A stretch of DNA of 64,000 nucleotides, from contig CBDBIK010000009.1 of assembly GCA_965206145.1 (NCBI GenBank), forward strand, positions 310,001-374,000. The letters run 5' to 3'. Numbering within the stretch: the first letter of the stretch is position 1; the number at the start of each line of letters is the position of its first letter. The notes under the pieces were generated by a model. That model saw only the letters and a program-made list of their open reading frames with translations. It had not been told where the DNA came from and did no database searches. The translations under genes were made by a program, and so were the position numbers. This DNA is from CBDBIK01 sp965206145. GTDB taxonomy: Bacteria; Pseudomonadota; Alphaproteobacteria; TMED109. This document shows positions 33,433 through 42,267 of the stretch, in pieces.

Positions 33433-34719
33433 ATGCTCACGAATGGGTCGAACCTCTCGCGTCTTTTTCGTCTCGCGCCGCTGGGCGTTTTCTTCGCTAC
33501 ATTTCTTGTGGTGTCGCTTTCAGATGCCCGTGCCAATGCGGTGGGGAGAAATTACGCGGATATCGCCGCAGCCGGCTATGCCGATTCCCTCGAGAAGGCC
33601 GTAAATCTGCGCAAAGCGATCGACACACTGGTTGTTCGACCCTCCGCCAGGACTCTTGAGGCCGCTCGCGAGGCGTGGCGGCAGGCGCGAATCCCCTATC
33701 AGCAGACTGAAGTGTTCCGGTTCGGGAACGCGATTGTCGATGACTGGGAAGGAAAGGTTAACTCCTGGCCACTTGACGAGGGGCTGATCGACTACGTGGA
33801 AGGTCCAGTCACGGGCGAAGAAAACATGTCGGCAGGCTTGAACGTGATCTCGAATCCGCAACTCGAGATTGGTGGCCGGCTGGTTAATGCGAATCGCATT
33901 ACGAAGACCCTTCTCCGGGATACGCTACACGAAGCAAGTGGTATCGAGGCGAACGTGGCCACCGGCTACCACGCAATCGAGTTTCTCCTGTGGGGTCAGG
34001 ACTTGAACGGTACGGGGCCTGGCGCAGGTGCGCGTCCCGCTTCCGATTTTAATCTTTCTTCCTGCACCGGCGGCAACTGTGATCGCAGGATCGAGTACCT
34101 GAAGGCCGTAGCTGATTTGCTTGTTGATGATCTCAAGTGGATGGCTTCCGCCTGGGCTACCGACGGAGATGCCAGGAACGAGATAGAGAATGGCGGTCAG
34201 GGTGGAGCACTCAGGGCCATGTTCACGGGCCTGGGGAGCCTTGCTTATGGCGAGCTTGCCGGCGAGCGGATGAATCTCGGACTTCTTCTCCACGATCCCG
34301 AGGAGGAACACGACTGCTTTTCCGACGAGACAACCGAATCTCACTACTGGGACGTGGTGGGTATCCGGAACGTCTATCTCGGTCGCTACATCCGTACCGA
34401 TGGCTCTGTTGTGGAAGGTGCAGCACTCTCTGGTGTTGTGGCCGCATTGGATGAGGGTCTCAATGCTGAGATTCGTTCCCGGATTGATGTGGCACTTGTC
34501 GCGCTGCAGGTCCTTCGTGATCGCAGAGCCGAAGGCAAGGCCTATGACCAGATGCTCGCCGAAGGCGATGTGGAAGGCGAGAGGCTAATCACGGCAGTCG
34601 TGGATGCCCTTGTGGCCGTGGCCAATTCGTTTGGCAGGGCCGGGCGCTTATTGGGGATGACCGACATTGCGTTTGAAGGGTCGGATTCCCTCGACGAACC
34701 TGAGGCTGTTTTTCGATGA
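33433..34719 (+). CDS. Imelysin family (IrpA-like) iron-regulated protein
   Basis: A 428-residue exported imelysin/insulin-cleaving-peptidase-like protein. Signal peptide 1-34 (LGVFFATFLVVSLSDARA), then a helical imelysin fold with the GxHxxE motif as TGYHAIEFLLWGQDLNGTGP, and FRFGNAIVDDWEGKVNSWPL near the N-terminus. Proteins of this group are iron-regulated, bind metal or haem-related ligands in some studies, and are not proven peptidases. The Fur-like box directly upstream fits. The di-heme oxidoreductase gene follows after 22 bases, the standard neighbour of periplasmic imelysins. Confidence 0.9.
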   Translation: MLTNGSNLSRLFRLAPLGVFFATFLVVSLSDARANAVGRNYADIAAAGYADSLEKAVNLRKAIDTLVVRPSARTLEAAREAWRQARIPYQQTEVFRFGNAIVDDWEGKVNSWPLDEGLIDYVEGPVTGEENMSAGLNVISNPQLEIGGRLVNANRITKTLLRDTLHEASGIEANVATGYHAIEFLLWGQDLNGTGPGAGARPASDFNLSSCTGGNCDRRIEYLKAVADLLVDDLKWMASAWATDGDARNEIENGGQGGALRAMFTGLGSLAYGELAGERMNLGLLLHDPEEEHDCFSDETTESHYWDVVGIRNVYLGRYIRTDGSVVEGAALSGVVAALDEGLNAEIRSRIDVALVALQVLRDRRAEGKAYDQMLAEGDVEGERLITAVVDALVAVANSFGRAGRLLGMTDIAFEGSDSLDEPEAVFR

Positions 34720-34741
34720 ATGCGGACCTTTCGCGAAAAGC

Positions 34742-36262
34742 GTGGGCTTGAAGCTGCCGGGGTCGGGCGGGTATCTCCTCCCTCGCTCGACCCCGCTTCC
34801 CTGTGCATCTGTCGCGTTTTTTCTGTGTGTCGTAGCAGGTGTCCAGGCCCTTGCGGGTGATTCGTATCTAGATCCGGTTTCTCGCACGGCAGATGAGAGA
34901 GCACGCATCAAGGTCGTAACTTCCGTCCCTGGCGATTTCTCGGAGGCACAGCCCTTCGAACGACGTTCGGGTGGTGAGGGGACGGACTTCCATAACCCAT
35001 CCCGCAATTCGTTCTCTTACCCCTCGGCGAACCTGCAGCCCGCCAGGAGGATGGACTTCCTCCTGGGAGATGGATTTTTTCGAAAAATTTGGGTCAGCAC
35101 TCCTGCTTCCACCCGCGCCTCAGACGGTCTTGGTCCCCTCTACAACGTGCGATCGTGTCAGGGCTGTCACCGCAAGGACGGTCGCGGGCGACCGCCATTC
35201 CACGACGGGGACGATGACGCAAATCTCCTTCTTCGCATCAGGGCTCCCGGTGGAGGTGGGGATCCCGTTTACGGCGAACAACTCCAGACCGCGGCGGTTC
35301 CGGGTCTTCTCGCAGAGGGCAGGATCAAGACCCGGTACGAATTTCTCCCGATTGAGCTTTCAGGCGAGATTGTTGTCCTCCGAAGGCCTCTCTACCGAGT
35401 GTCGGACCTTGCCTATGGTCCTCTCGAGCCGGGGACCGGCCTCTCCCCTCGGATCGCACCGCCGATGATCGGTATGGGTCTTCTCGAGGCTATTCCCGAG
35501 GCGGACATTCTCGCCCATGTCGATCCGGTTGACGCCGATGCTGACGGCGTTTCGGGAAGACCGCGTTGGCTCCCTGCCGAAGGCGGAAATGATCTCGTGC
35601 TTGGACGTTTCGGCTGGAAGGGCGATGCCCCTCACGTGCCCGCGCAAGTCGCGAAAGCCTTCCTGGAAGACATTGGACTCGGCACACCGATGCACCCTTC
35701 CGCCTCGGGTGGCTGCACGGAGACGCAGGTCGACTGCCTTGCCATGCCGCACGGAGACACTCCCGCAGGTGACGGGGTCGAGATTCCTGCGGAGGCGTTC
35801 GACCTTGTGGTTTTCTACGCTCGCAACCTCGCCGTTCCGGCTCGTCGTTCTGTGGATGATCCGAAAGTACTTCGAGGCAAGGAGATTTTTCACGAAGCAG
35901 GGTGCGGGAGCTGTCATGTGCCAGCGTTCGTAACTCATCGCCTTCCCGATCGTCCCGGGCAGAATTTCCAGCTCATCTGGCCGTACACAGACCTTCTTCT
36001 TCATGACATGGGAGAACGCCTCGCCGATGATGGGCCGGAGGAAGATTCCTTGCGCCGGGAATGGCGGACGCCCCCGCTTTGGGGGATCGGTCTCACGGAA
36101 AAGGTAGGCGGACATTTCCGCCTGCTTCACGATGGTCGGGCGGATGGCCTGCTCGAGGCGATTCTCTGGCACGGAGGTGAGGGGGAGAAATCCAGGAATG
36201 CGGTTGCGAAAATGGACCCTGCCGATAGGGAAGCCTTACTTGTCTTTCTCAGATCCCTATAG
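34742..36262 (+). CDS. Di-heme oxidoreductase (DHOR) family c-type cytochrome
   Basis: A roughly 506-residue periplasmic di-heme protein, the usual partner of imelysin. Two heme c sites are seen: CQGCHRKDGRG (Cys139) and CGSCHVPAF (Cys388), each CxxCH. Signal peptide about 1-38 (ASVAFFLCVVAGVQALAG). Other family segments are GMGLLEAIPEADILAH, GRFGWKGDAP and HDGRADGLLEAILWHGGE. The start is uncertain: no ATG precedes the signal peptide in frame, and GTG at 34742 follows GAAAAG; an upstream TTG at 34667 lies inside imelysin. Biochemical role unproven; perhaps redox handling of iron taken up by the system. Confidence 0.85.
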   Translation: MGLKLPGSGGYLLPRSTPLPCASVAFFLCVVAGVQALAGDSYLDPVSRTADERARIKVVTSVPGDFSEAQPFERRSGGEGTDFHNPSRNSFSYPSANLQPARRMDFLLGDGFFRKIWVSTPASTRASDGLGPLYNVRSCQGCHRKDGRGRPPFHDGDDDANLLLRIRAPGGGGDPVYGEQLQTAAVPGLLAEGRIKTRYEFLPIELSGEIVVLRRPLYRVSDLAYGPLEPGTGLSPRIAPPMIGMGLLEAIPEADILAHVDPVDADADGVSGRPRWLPAEGGNDLVLGRFGWKGDAPHVPAQVAKAFLEDIGLGTPMHPSASGGCTETQVDCLAMPHGDTPAGDGVEIPAEAFDLVVFYARNLAVPARRSVDDPKVLRGKEIFHEAGCGSCHVPAFVTHRLPDRPGQNFQLIWPYTDLLLHDMGERLADDGPEEDSLRREWRTPPLWGIGLTEKVGGHFRLLHDGRADGLLEAILWHGGEGEKSRNAVAKMDPADREALLVFLRSL

Positions 36263-36358
36263 GTTAGGGTTGCTGATCTGGCGGCATAGGGCTATCTCCT
36301 CTGCGGTTGTCGGAAATAGCATTCCTTATCGTAGCCCCGACCCACATGGAGGCATTTG

Positions 36359-36844
36359 GTGCCAAATCTTTGGAGATTCCGCTGGACAGCCCTGCCTGCC
36401 GTAGTGGTCCTGTTCGTTGTTTCAGGTCAAGCTTTTGCCGTGGACGAGGAAATGCGTGTCCGCGCTGAGGCTGCTGGCATCGTAATTGAGCACGAGCACG
36501 ATCCGAGATATCCCTACCAGAGCACCGACTATCTCCTGCGTGACACCAACGTTCGATATATGCAGGCACTTCGCTATTCCTCGGTTTTCCAGTACGAAGA
36601 TGCGTTCGAGCTCTACCTTCTATGTGCGAACCGGGGGCACGCGCTTTCGCAGATCCACCTCGGAAAATTCTACGCCAATGGACAGGGAACCGAGGTCGAC
36701 TTTGTCGAGGCGTACAAGTGGTTTCGGCTTTCCGAGGAACCCAACACGCCTTACTACCTGGAGGTGATCTCGGAGGAGATGACTCCTGAGGAAGTCTCCA
36801 GGGCTGAGCGCCTCGCCGCCGAATTCATCGGTTCCTACGAGTGA
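36359..36844 (+). CDS. Secreted Sel1-repeat-like small protein
   Basis: A 161-residue protein with a signal peptide (FRWTALPAVVVLFVVSGQAF) and one recognisable Sel1-like TPR unit: FELYLLCANRGHALSQIHLG followed by KFYANGQGTEVDFVEAYKWF. GTG at 36359 has GGAGG 7 bases upstream; TTG at 36356 is an alternative. Sel1 repeats mediate protein contacts; no specific role is known. It lies 96 bases after the di-heme oxidoreductase on the same strand and ends 33 bases before the convergent dioxygenase, so it may belong to the iron island or stand alone. Confidence 0.72.
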   Translation: MPNLWRFRWTALPAVVVLFVVSGQAFAVDEEMRVRAEAAGIVIEHEHDPRYPYQSTDYLLRDTNVRYMQALRYSSVFQYEDAFELYLLCANRGHALSQIHLGKFYANGQGTEVDFVEAYKWFRLSEEPNTPYYLEVISEEMTPEEVSRAERLAAEFIGSYE

Positions 36845-36877
36845 ATCCCGGCCGGGGGCCGGCCGGGATGTGAGGTT

Positions 36878-37747
36878 TCAGGCTGCTTTTGAAGTGAAGT
36901 AGCGCTTCGCCGCTGAACGCTGATTCTCGAAAATCGATCCCTGATGGGGTGCGGGTGGGAAAGGCATCCGCACCGGGATATCGACGAGTCTTGGCATGAT
37001 CGAGGGCTCGCCCTGTACCACTTGTGCACTGAATTCTTCGAAATCTCCAACGCCCATGAGCGGCCAGGCGTCGCACGCCGCGTACTCCCACAGGAGAAGT
37101 CGTCGCGGGCGGCCTGAACGGTTGGCAGCCGAGCCGTGGACGAGGCGAACGTGGTGGATACTGATCGAGCCTGCTTTTCCGGTTACGGTTCTTGCCTTTC
37201 CGAAGTCGATTCCGCACGACTTGATATCCATTGCACCTGCAAACGCTCCTTCGACGTGGTGGTCGTGCACCGGGCCAGTGTGGGTGCCCGGAAGCATGAG
37301 GACGGGACCATTATCCTTGTCCATGTCGTCAAGCATGACGCCGACGGCAAGCATGTCATCGTTGGTGTGCGGATAGAAAGCCCAGTCTTGGTGCCACTCG
37401 ACGGCGTCCCCGCCAGCACCGGACTTGAGGTTGATCTTGCCGCCGTGAAGGCGGACGTTTGGCCCGAGAAGCGACGACACCGGATCGACGACCGAAGGGT
37501 GCCCAGCGAAGGCACGAAATCCCAGATGCGCCTTGTGGGGAAGTTTGATCCGGCGTACCTGCGGGGTGTCGGGGGTATGTCCATCGCCCAGGTCGTAGAC
37601 GCTCGTGTGTGCTTCCACACCTGCGGCACCGGCGACCATTTCATCAGTGAATCTCTGCAGGCGGGCAAGGGTTTCGGAAGGAACGGCATTTTCAAGGACG
37701 ATGTAGCCATCCTTGCGGTACGTCTCGATCTGGGTCAGCGAGAGCAT
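36878..37747 (-). CDS. Phytanoyl-CoA dioxygenase family protein
   Basis: A 289-residue Fe(II)/2-oxoglutarate oxygenase of the PhyH family. The double-stranded beta-helix metal triad is seen as WHQDWAFYP (His119, Asp121) and VHGSAANRSG (His204), with Arg near 213 likely binding 2-oxoglutarate. Other family segments are YRKDGYIVLENAVP at the start and DDMDKDNGPVLMLPGTHTGP. Members hydroxylate very varied small molecules, so the substrate cannot be named. It is transcribed away from the EF-G-like gene, 154 bases apart, with no other neighbour suggesting a pathway. Confidence 0.88.
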   Translation of the reverse strand: MLSLTQIETYRKDGYIVLENAVPSETLARLQRFTDEMVAGAAGVEAHTSVYDLGDGHTPDTPQVRRIKLPHKAHLGFRAFAGHPSVVDPVSSLLGPNVRLHGGKINLKSGAGGDAVEWHQDWAFYPHTNDDMLAVGVMLDDMDKDNGPVLMLPGTHTGPVHDHHVEGAFAGAMDIKSCGIDFGKARTVTGKAGSISIHHVRLVHGSAANRSGRPRRLLLWEYAACDAWPLMGVGDFEEFSAQVVQGEPSIMPRLVDIPVRMPFPPAPHQGSIFENQRSAAKRYFTSKAA

Positions 37748-37901
37748 TTTCCACCTCTTTTTTTGGGGCGAGGTCTTTGAAGGAAGGCACCCCGCTCTCC
37801 GTAGATTAGCAGGGCAGGCAACGTAGGCTGTACCTGTCCCTTGGAAATCCGATGCTCCTTTCTAGACTTGCCTAGGGAAAGGCAAGCAGGAGGGGTATGA
37901 G

Positions 37902-39887
37902 ATGAGCGGAGGTGTTGGCACACGCTGTGCTGCCCTCATAGGGCCGTTCGGTGCTGGAAAAACGACGCTTCTGCGTGCTCTTGCCGCCCGTTGCGACAAC
38001 GCCTCGGGTGAAATTGCAAAGGAAGTTGGGCCTGGCACCACGCGCTATTTGCGGTGTGATTTCCTGGGCGAGAGGTGGGCCTTCGCCGACTGTCCAGGGT
38101 CCGTCGAGTTCCTGCAGAAGACAATGGATGTCCTCATCGGTGCCGACGTGGCCGTTGTCGTGGTCGAGGCCAGGCAGGAAGCGGCGGTCACCGCGATGCC
38201 ATACATCCGGGCCGCCACGGAAGCAGGCGTTCCCTGCACGCTTTTCGTGAACAAGGTCGACCAGGCTTCCGAACCCATCGCGGACATTATCGATTCCTAC
38301 CGGGAGACGTTCCCCAGCCCGGTGTTTCTTCGCCAGTTTCCCCTCCTTGAGGACGGGAAAGTGATGGGGAGCGTCGATCTTATCGGTAACCGCGCCTTCC
38401 GCTTCCGGGAGGGGACCGTCTCGGAGGTGGTGGAGATTCCCGAGGGCGTGCGCGATGAAGTGGCCCTGATGCGCCAAACGCTACTCGAGAACTTGGCTGA
38501 CTTTGATGACCAACTCCTTGAGAGACTACTCGAGGAGGAGGAGCCCGCGGTCGAGGACGTATTCAAAACGGGACAGGATGCCTTCGCCGGATCGCAGTAC
38601 GCGCCCGCGCTCATCGGTGCCGCCGAACACGGGAACGGGGTGACACGCTTGCTTAAGGCACTCCGTCACGATGCTCCTGGGTCGGATGTGACCGCAGCAC
38701 GCCACGGGATTCCAGACTCGACCAGCCCTTCCGCAAGCGTCACCGGCGTCATACACCTTTCGCACGTCGGCCGGGTCAGCACGCTTCGGATCTGGCGAGG
38801 GAGTTTGACACCGGCTGATTCTCTCGCCGGGCAACGCCTCGCGGGGTTTTCGTTTTTCGACGGAATCTCGACTTCGAAACTCGGGAACTCAGGCCCTGGC
38901 GACATCGTTGCCCTTACCCGGAGCGAGATGATGGCGACTGGCCAGGCAGTGAACGCCGAGGGGACGATCGAAGGAGTTTCGCATCAGGGTTGGCGCGCCC
39001 TTGAGCCCATTTATGCACTCACGGTTCGAGTTGAAAAGAGAGAGGACGACGTAAAACTCGGGACGGCCCTCGGGCGCATGGTCCAGGAGGATGCCTCGCT
39101 CGTCATGGGGCATGCCGAGGGGGGAAGCATCGTTCTCTCTGGACAGGGCGAAATGCATATCCGTGACGTGATTCAGCGCCTTGAGAAGGAAAGCGACCTT
39201 ACAGTCGAGACGGGCGAGGTTTCTGCGTCTTGGCGAGAGACCATCACTAAGCCTGCTGACGTGCATGCCCGCCATAAAAAGCAAACCGGCGGGGCGGGGC
39301 AGTTTGCCGACGTGAAGGTGAAAATCGTACCGGTCGCGCGCGGGAAGGGATTCAACTTTGTGAACAAAATCTCGGGTGGCGTGGTACCCCGGAAGTACGT
39401 TCCCGCCGTGGAGGCGGGTCTCAGGGAAGCACTTGAGCGCGGGCCACTCGGCTTCAACGTGATCGACGTTGAAGCGACGTTGTATGACGGCCAGCACCAT
39501 TCCGTCGATAGTTCAGAAATGGCATTCAAGATGGCGGGGCGCATGGCCATGTCGGATGCTTTCACCCAGAGCGGTTCCGTGCTCCTCGAGCCCATCCACC
39601 AGGTCTTCTTCGAAACCCCGACGGTCTTCTCCGGCAAGCTCAACGCCGTGATCAGTGCACGAAGGGGAAGGATTCTCGGTTTCGATACCCTCGATGACAC
39701 GCCCGGATGGAGTGAAGTCCAGGCGATGCTCCCAGAAGCGGTTCTCAGCGACATCATTCTCGAAATTCGCGCGCTTACACAAGGAGTGGCCCGTTTCCGC
39801 CGTGAATTCGATCACTACCAAGAGCTTCGGGGGCGGGACGCCGAGGTGGTCGTGGAAGCACGACGCCGGGAACTGGGGAAGGGTTAG
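37902..39887 (+). CDS. Elongation factor G-like GTPase paralogue
   Basis: A 661-residue EF-G-like protein, shorter than canonical EF-G (about 690-700). G1 is GPFGAGKT (14-21), G3 is DCPG (63-66, where EF-G has DTPGH and so lacks the catalytic His after it), and G4 is NKVD (117-120). The switch I segment is shortened to EVGPGTTRYLRC. Domains II to V follow, with HKKQTGGAGQFADVKVKI and HSVDSSEMAFKMAGRMAMSD typical of domain IV. ATG at 37902 follows AGGAGGGG. Paralogues of this kind are often annotated EF-G-like; function unknown. Its 3' end overlaps livF by 4 bases, convergent. Confidence 0.88.
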   Translation: MSGGVGTRCAALIGPFGAGKTTLLRALAARCDNASGEIAKEVGPGTTRYLRCDFLGERWAFADCPGSVEFLQKTMDVLIGADVAVVVVEARQEAAVTAMPYIRAATEAGVPCTLFVNKVDQASEPIADIIDSYRETFPSPVFLRQFPLLEDGKVMGSVDLIGNRAFRFREGTVSEVVEIPEGVRDEVALMRQTLLENLADFDDQLLERLLEEEEPAVEDVFKTGQDAFAGSQYAPALIGAAEHGNGVTRLLKALRHDAPGSDVTAARHGIPDSTSPSASVTGVIHLSHVGRVSTLRIWRGSLTPADSLAGQRLAGFSFFDGISTSKLGNSGPGDIVALTRSEMMATGQAVNAEGTIEGVSHQGWRALEPIYALTVRVEKREDDVKLGTALGRMVQEDASLVMGHAEGGSIVLSGQGEMHIRDVIQRLEKESDLTVETGEVSASWRETITKPADVHARHKKQTGGAGQFADVKVKIVPVARGKGFNFVNKISGGVVPRKYVPAVEAGLREALERGPLGFNVIDVEATLYDGQHHSVDSSEMAFKMAGRMAMSDAFTQSGSVLLEPIHQVFFETPTVFSGKLNAVISARRGRILGFDTLDDTPGWSEVQAMLPEAVLSDIILEIRALTQGVARFRREFDHYQELRGRDAEVVVEARRRELGKG

Positions 39888-40552
39888 TCGCCCGATTCCA
39901 GACAGGGCAGGACTGTTCCCCTCTCGATCAATAGCGTGGAATCGGCGAGATCTCGTAGCAGCGCAGGGTTCGATTCCGTGACGAGGATTGCGGGCGATGA
40001 TGGACGTTCGCGGATCGCGCGGAGTGCGCTGGCGTAACGGCCGACAAGTGCAGGTGCCAGTCCCTGAAAAGGCTCGTCCAGAATCACCAGGCTTTCCCCC
40101 ATCATGAGTGCCCGTGCGAGCGCAACCATCTTCCCTTGTCCGCCTGACACCCTGCCGGCGGGACGGAGAAGGAGATCCCCTACCTCCGGGACCAATGCCA
40201 TCGTTTCTGCAAGTCGTCGCTCGATCTCGTGGCGAGGAAGTCCCGCCACCTCGCAGGGCAAGGTAACGTTCTCCTTCACCGACAGGGAGGAAAACAGACG
40301 TCGGTCTTCGGGCGCGTAGCCAATGCCCCTGAGTGCGCGTTTGTGGGCGGGAACCTCGCCGATGTCCTCACCGCCAATCCGGATCGTCCCTTCCGTGGGC
40401 GTTACCCCCATGACGGCCCGGAGCGTGGTCGTCTTTCCTGCTCCGTTGCGCCCGACGAGGGCGACGGTGCTTCCTGCCTCGACCCGGAAGTTCATGTTCC
40501 GCAACACGGGTATGCCTGCGATTGCCGCGCTGACGTTGGAGAATTCCAGCAT
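39884..40552 (-). CDS. livF: Branched-chain amino acid ABC transporter ATP-binding protein LivF
   Basis: LivF-type ATPase, 222 residues. Walker A ALVGRNGAGKTTTLRAVMGV, Q-loop and LivF-typical YAPEDRRLFSSLSVKENVTL, signature VSGGQGKMVALARALMMGES and Walker B LVILDEPFQGLAP. It is the last gene of livHMGF, 3 bases after livG. The Liv family transports branched-chain amino acids but also amides, urea and other small polar compounds, and no binding-protein gene is in the window to decide. Confidence 0.9.
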   Translation of the reverse strand: MLEFSNVSAAIAGIPVLRNMNFRVEAGSTVALVGRNGAGKTTTLRAVMGVTPTEGTIRIGGEDIGEVPAHKRALRGIGYAPEDRRLFSSLSVKENVTLPCEVAGLPRHEIERRLAETMALVPEVGDLLLRPAGRVSGGQGKMVALARALMMGESLVILDEPFQGLAPALVGRYASALRAIRERPSSPAILVTESNPALLRDLADSTLLIERGTVLPCLESGD

Positions 40553-40555
40553 CGC

Positions 40556-41299
40556 TTAAAGCCCCGTCACCTGGGCACGGATTTCCGAATCCTGGAGGAT
40601 TTCTCCGGGTGGACCGTCGCGGGAGATCCGTCCTGCGTCCCACACGGCGACGCGGTCGGCATAACGTTCGACCACCGCCATGTCATGTTCGACGAAAATG
40701 CTGGTGACGCTGCGTTGAGCGAGAGCCTGCGCGATGGTGTTCATCACTGAAAATTTCTCCTCTGAGGAAACCCCCGAGGTGGGTTCGTCGAGGAGCAGGA
40801 GGCGGGGTCGGAGCGCTAGCGCTAGTGCGATATCGATGAGCTTGCGCGTACCTTCTGCAAGTTCACCGACGAGATGGTCGTGCGTGTCGGTGCATCCCAT
40901 CAACTCGAGGATCTCCATCATCTCGTCGCGCTCGGGGATAGCATCCAGGGGTATGAATGGCGATCGCCGTCGGCCGTGCGCGGCACCGGCAAGCAGTAGG
41001 TTTTCGAGTGCGGTGTGCTCGAGGAAGAGCTGAGGAATTTGGAATGCGCGCGCGATTCCCATGCGCGTGATTGTGCGTGGTGTCTGGGTGGTGATTTCCT
41101 GGCCTTCGAATCGGACCGATCCGTGCTCGGGGCGGAGATAGCCCGTGCAGAGATTGAGAAATGTTGTCTTGCCCGCCCCGTTGGGCCCGATGATTGCAAG
41201 GTGCTCGCCCGCGAGGACGGAAAGGTCCACGCCTGCGGCCGCGATGACACCGCCGAAGCGGATGTGAAGATCGTTTGCTTCCAGGAGCGGCGCGTTCAC
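40556..41299 (-). CDS. livG: Branched-chain amino acid ABC transporter ATP-binding protein LivG
   Basis: LivG-type ATPase, 247 residues. Walker A AIIGPNGAGKTTFLNLCTGY, the LivG-type RMGIARAFQIPQLFLEHTAL, and Walker B LLLLDEPTSGVSSEE. The ABC signature is weak, reading VGELAEGTRKLIDIALALAL, where LSxGxQ is replaced by LAEGTR, a change common in LivG. H-loop FVEHDMAVVERYADRVAV. Starts in an ATGA overlap with livM. Confidence 0.9.
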   Translation of the reverse strand: MNAPLLEANDLHIRFGGVIAAAGVDLSVLAGEHLAIIGPNGAGKTTFLNLCTGYLRPEHGSVRFEGQEITTQTPRTITRMGIARAFQIPQLFLEHTALENLLLAGAAHGRRRSPFIPLDAIPERDEMMEILELMGCTDTHDHLVGELAEGTRKLIDIALALALRPRLLLLDEPTSGVSSEEKFSVMNTIAQALAQRSVTSIFVEHDMAVVERYADRVAVWDAGRISRDGPPGEILQDSEIRAQVTGL

Positions 41300-42267
41300 G
41301 AGCGCTTCCAGGCCCTACGCCGCAGGTGCTCGGCGATGCGCACTCCCATCCCGACAATGCCGGTCGGCGAGAATAGGATGACCAGTAACATGATCGTACC
41401 CAGTCCCAGCTGCCAGACTTCGGAGAACGCCGCTGCGGCATAAGCGCGGACCGTCTCGTAGAGGAAGCTTCCTGCGAAGGCACCGACGACGTGCCCAGCA
41501 CCGCCGAGGATGGCGATGAAGACGAGCTCCCCCGAGCGGATCCAGTAGGAGAATTCCGGCGTTGCCAGCCCCTGTGCAATCCCCACCAGCCCGCCAGAGA
41601 GTCCACCAAGAGCGGCAGAAAGGATGTAGCCGGCGAGCAGCGTGCGCTGGGCTGATATCCCGAGGTACTCGAGGCGCGTTTCGTTGGTCTTGATGGCTTG
41701 GAGTGCCTGGCCCGGTGCCGATGCGAGATAGCGTGAGACTCCCCATGCAGTCACGAGCGCAAGTGCCAAGGTTCCCCACAGAAGGCCGAGTTCGAAGGGA
41801 GCACGTTCGAGTTCAAATCCAAACACTGTCGGTCGCTCGATTCTGATCCCGTCAGAGCCGCCGGTGATATGGAAAAATTTTTCCAATACTGAGAACATCA
41901 CCATTGAGAGGGCGAGGTTCAGCATCCCGAAAAAGATGTAGCGGTAGCGGGCGACAAAGCTCCCGATGATTATCCCAAGCAGCGTCGCAACTAGGATGGC
42001 GGCCGCCAATGTAAAGGCCACATCGATCGGCCCCAGGGTACGCTGGACGAAGGCTACGGTGTAGGCCCCGGCGGCGAAGTACATCGCATGTCCGAAGCTC
42101 ACCTGCCCCGCCCGAAGCAGCACTGCAATCCCCAATACAGCGATTCCCTTGGCGAGTGCCACCGTAAGCAGCGAAGTCGACCAAGGGGCAAGGAAGGGAA
42201 GTGCGACGAGAACGAGCGCGCTGCCGCCGATCCACATGGTACTTGGCCTGCAAAAGAGTGCCGGCAT
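41296..42267 (-). CDS. livM: Branched-chain amino acid ABC transporter permease LivM
   Basis: LivM-type permease, 323 residues with about nine hydrophobic helices, for example LTVALAKGIAVLGIAVLLRA, FAAGAYTVAFV and LGGLSGGLVGIAQGL. The family motif GAGHVVGAFAGSFLYETVRA lies near the C-terminus. It forms the membrane channel with LivH. ATG at 42267 shares one base with the livH stop (TGATG), and its own end overlaps livG by ATGA. Confidence 0.88.
   Translation of the reverse strand: MPALFCRPSTMWIGGSALVLVALPFLAPWSTSLLTVALAKGIAVLGIAVLLRAGQVSFGHAMYFAAGAYTVAFVQRTLGPIDVAFTLAAAILVATLLGIIIGSFVARYRYIFFGMLNLALSMVMFSVLEKFFHITGGSDGIRIERPTVFGFELERAPFELGLLWGTLALALVTAWGVSRYLASAPGQALQAIKTNETRLEYLGISAQRTLLAGYILSAALGGLSGGLVGIAQGLATPEFSYWIRSGELVFIAILGGAGHVVGAFAGSFLYETVRAYAAAAFSEVWQLGLGTIMLLVILFSPTGIVGMGVRIAEHLRRRAWKRS

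Noticed and set aside
37862..37893. Small inverted repeat CTTGCC/GGCAAG before the EF-G-like gene
   Set aside because: Only 6 bp with an 8-base loop, no T run and no known operator match; expected by chance at this base composition.
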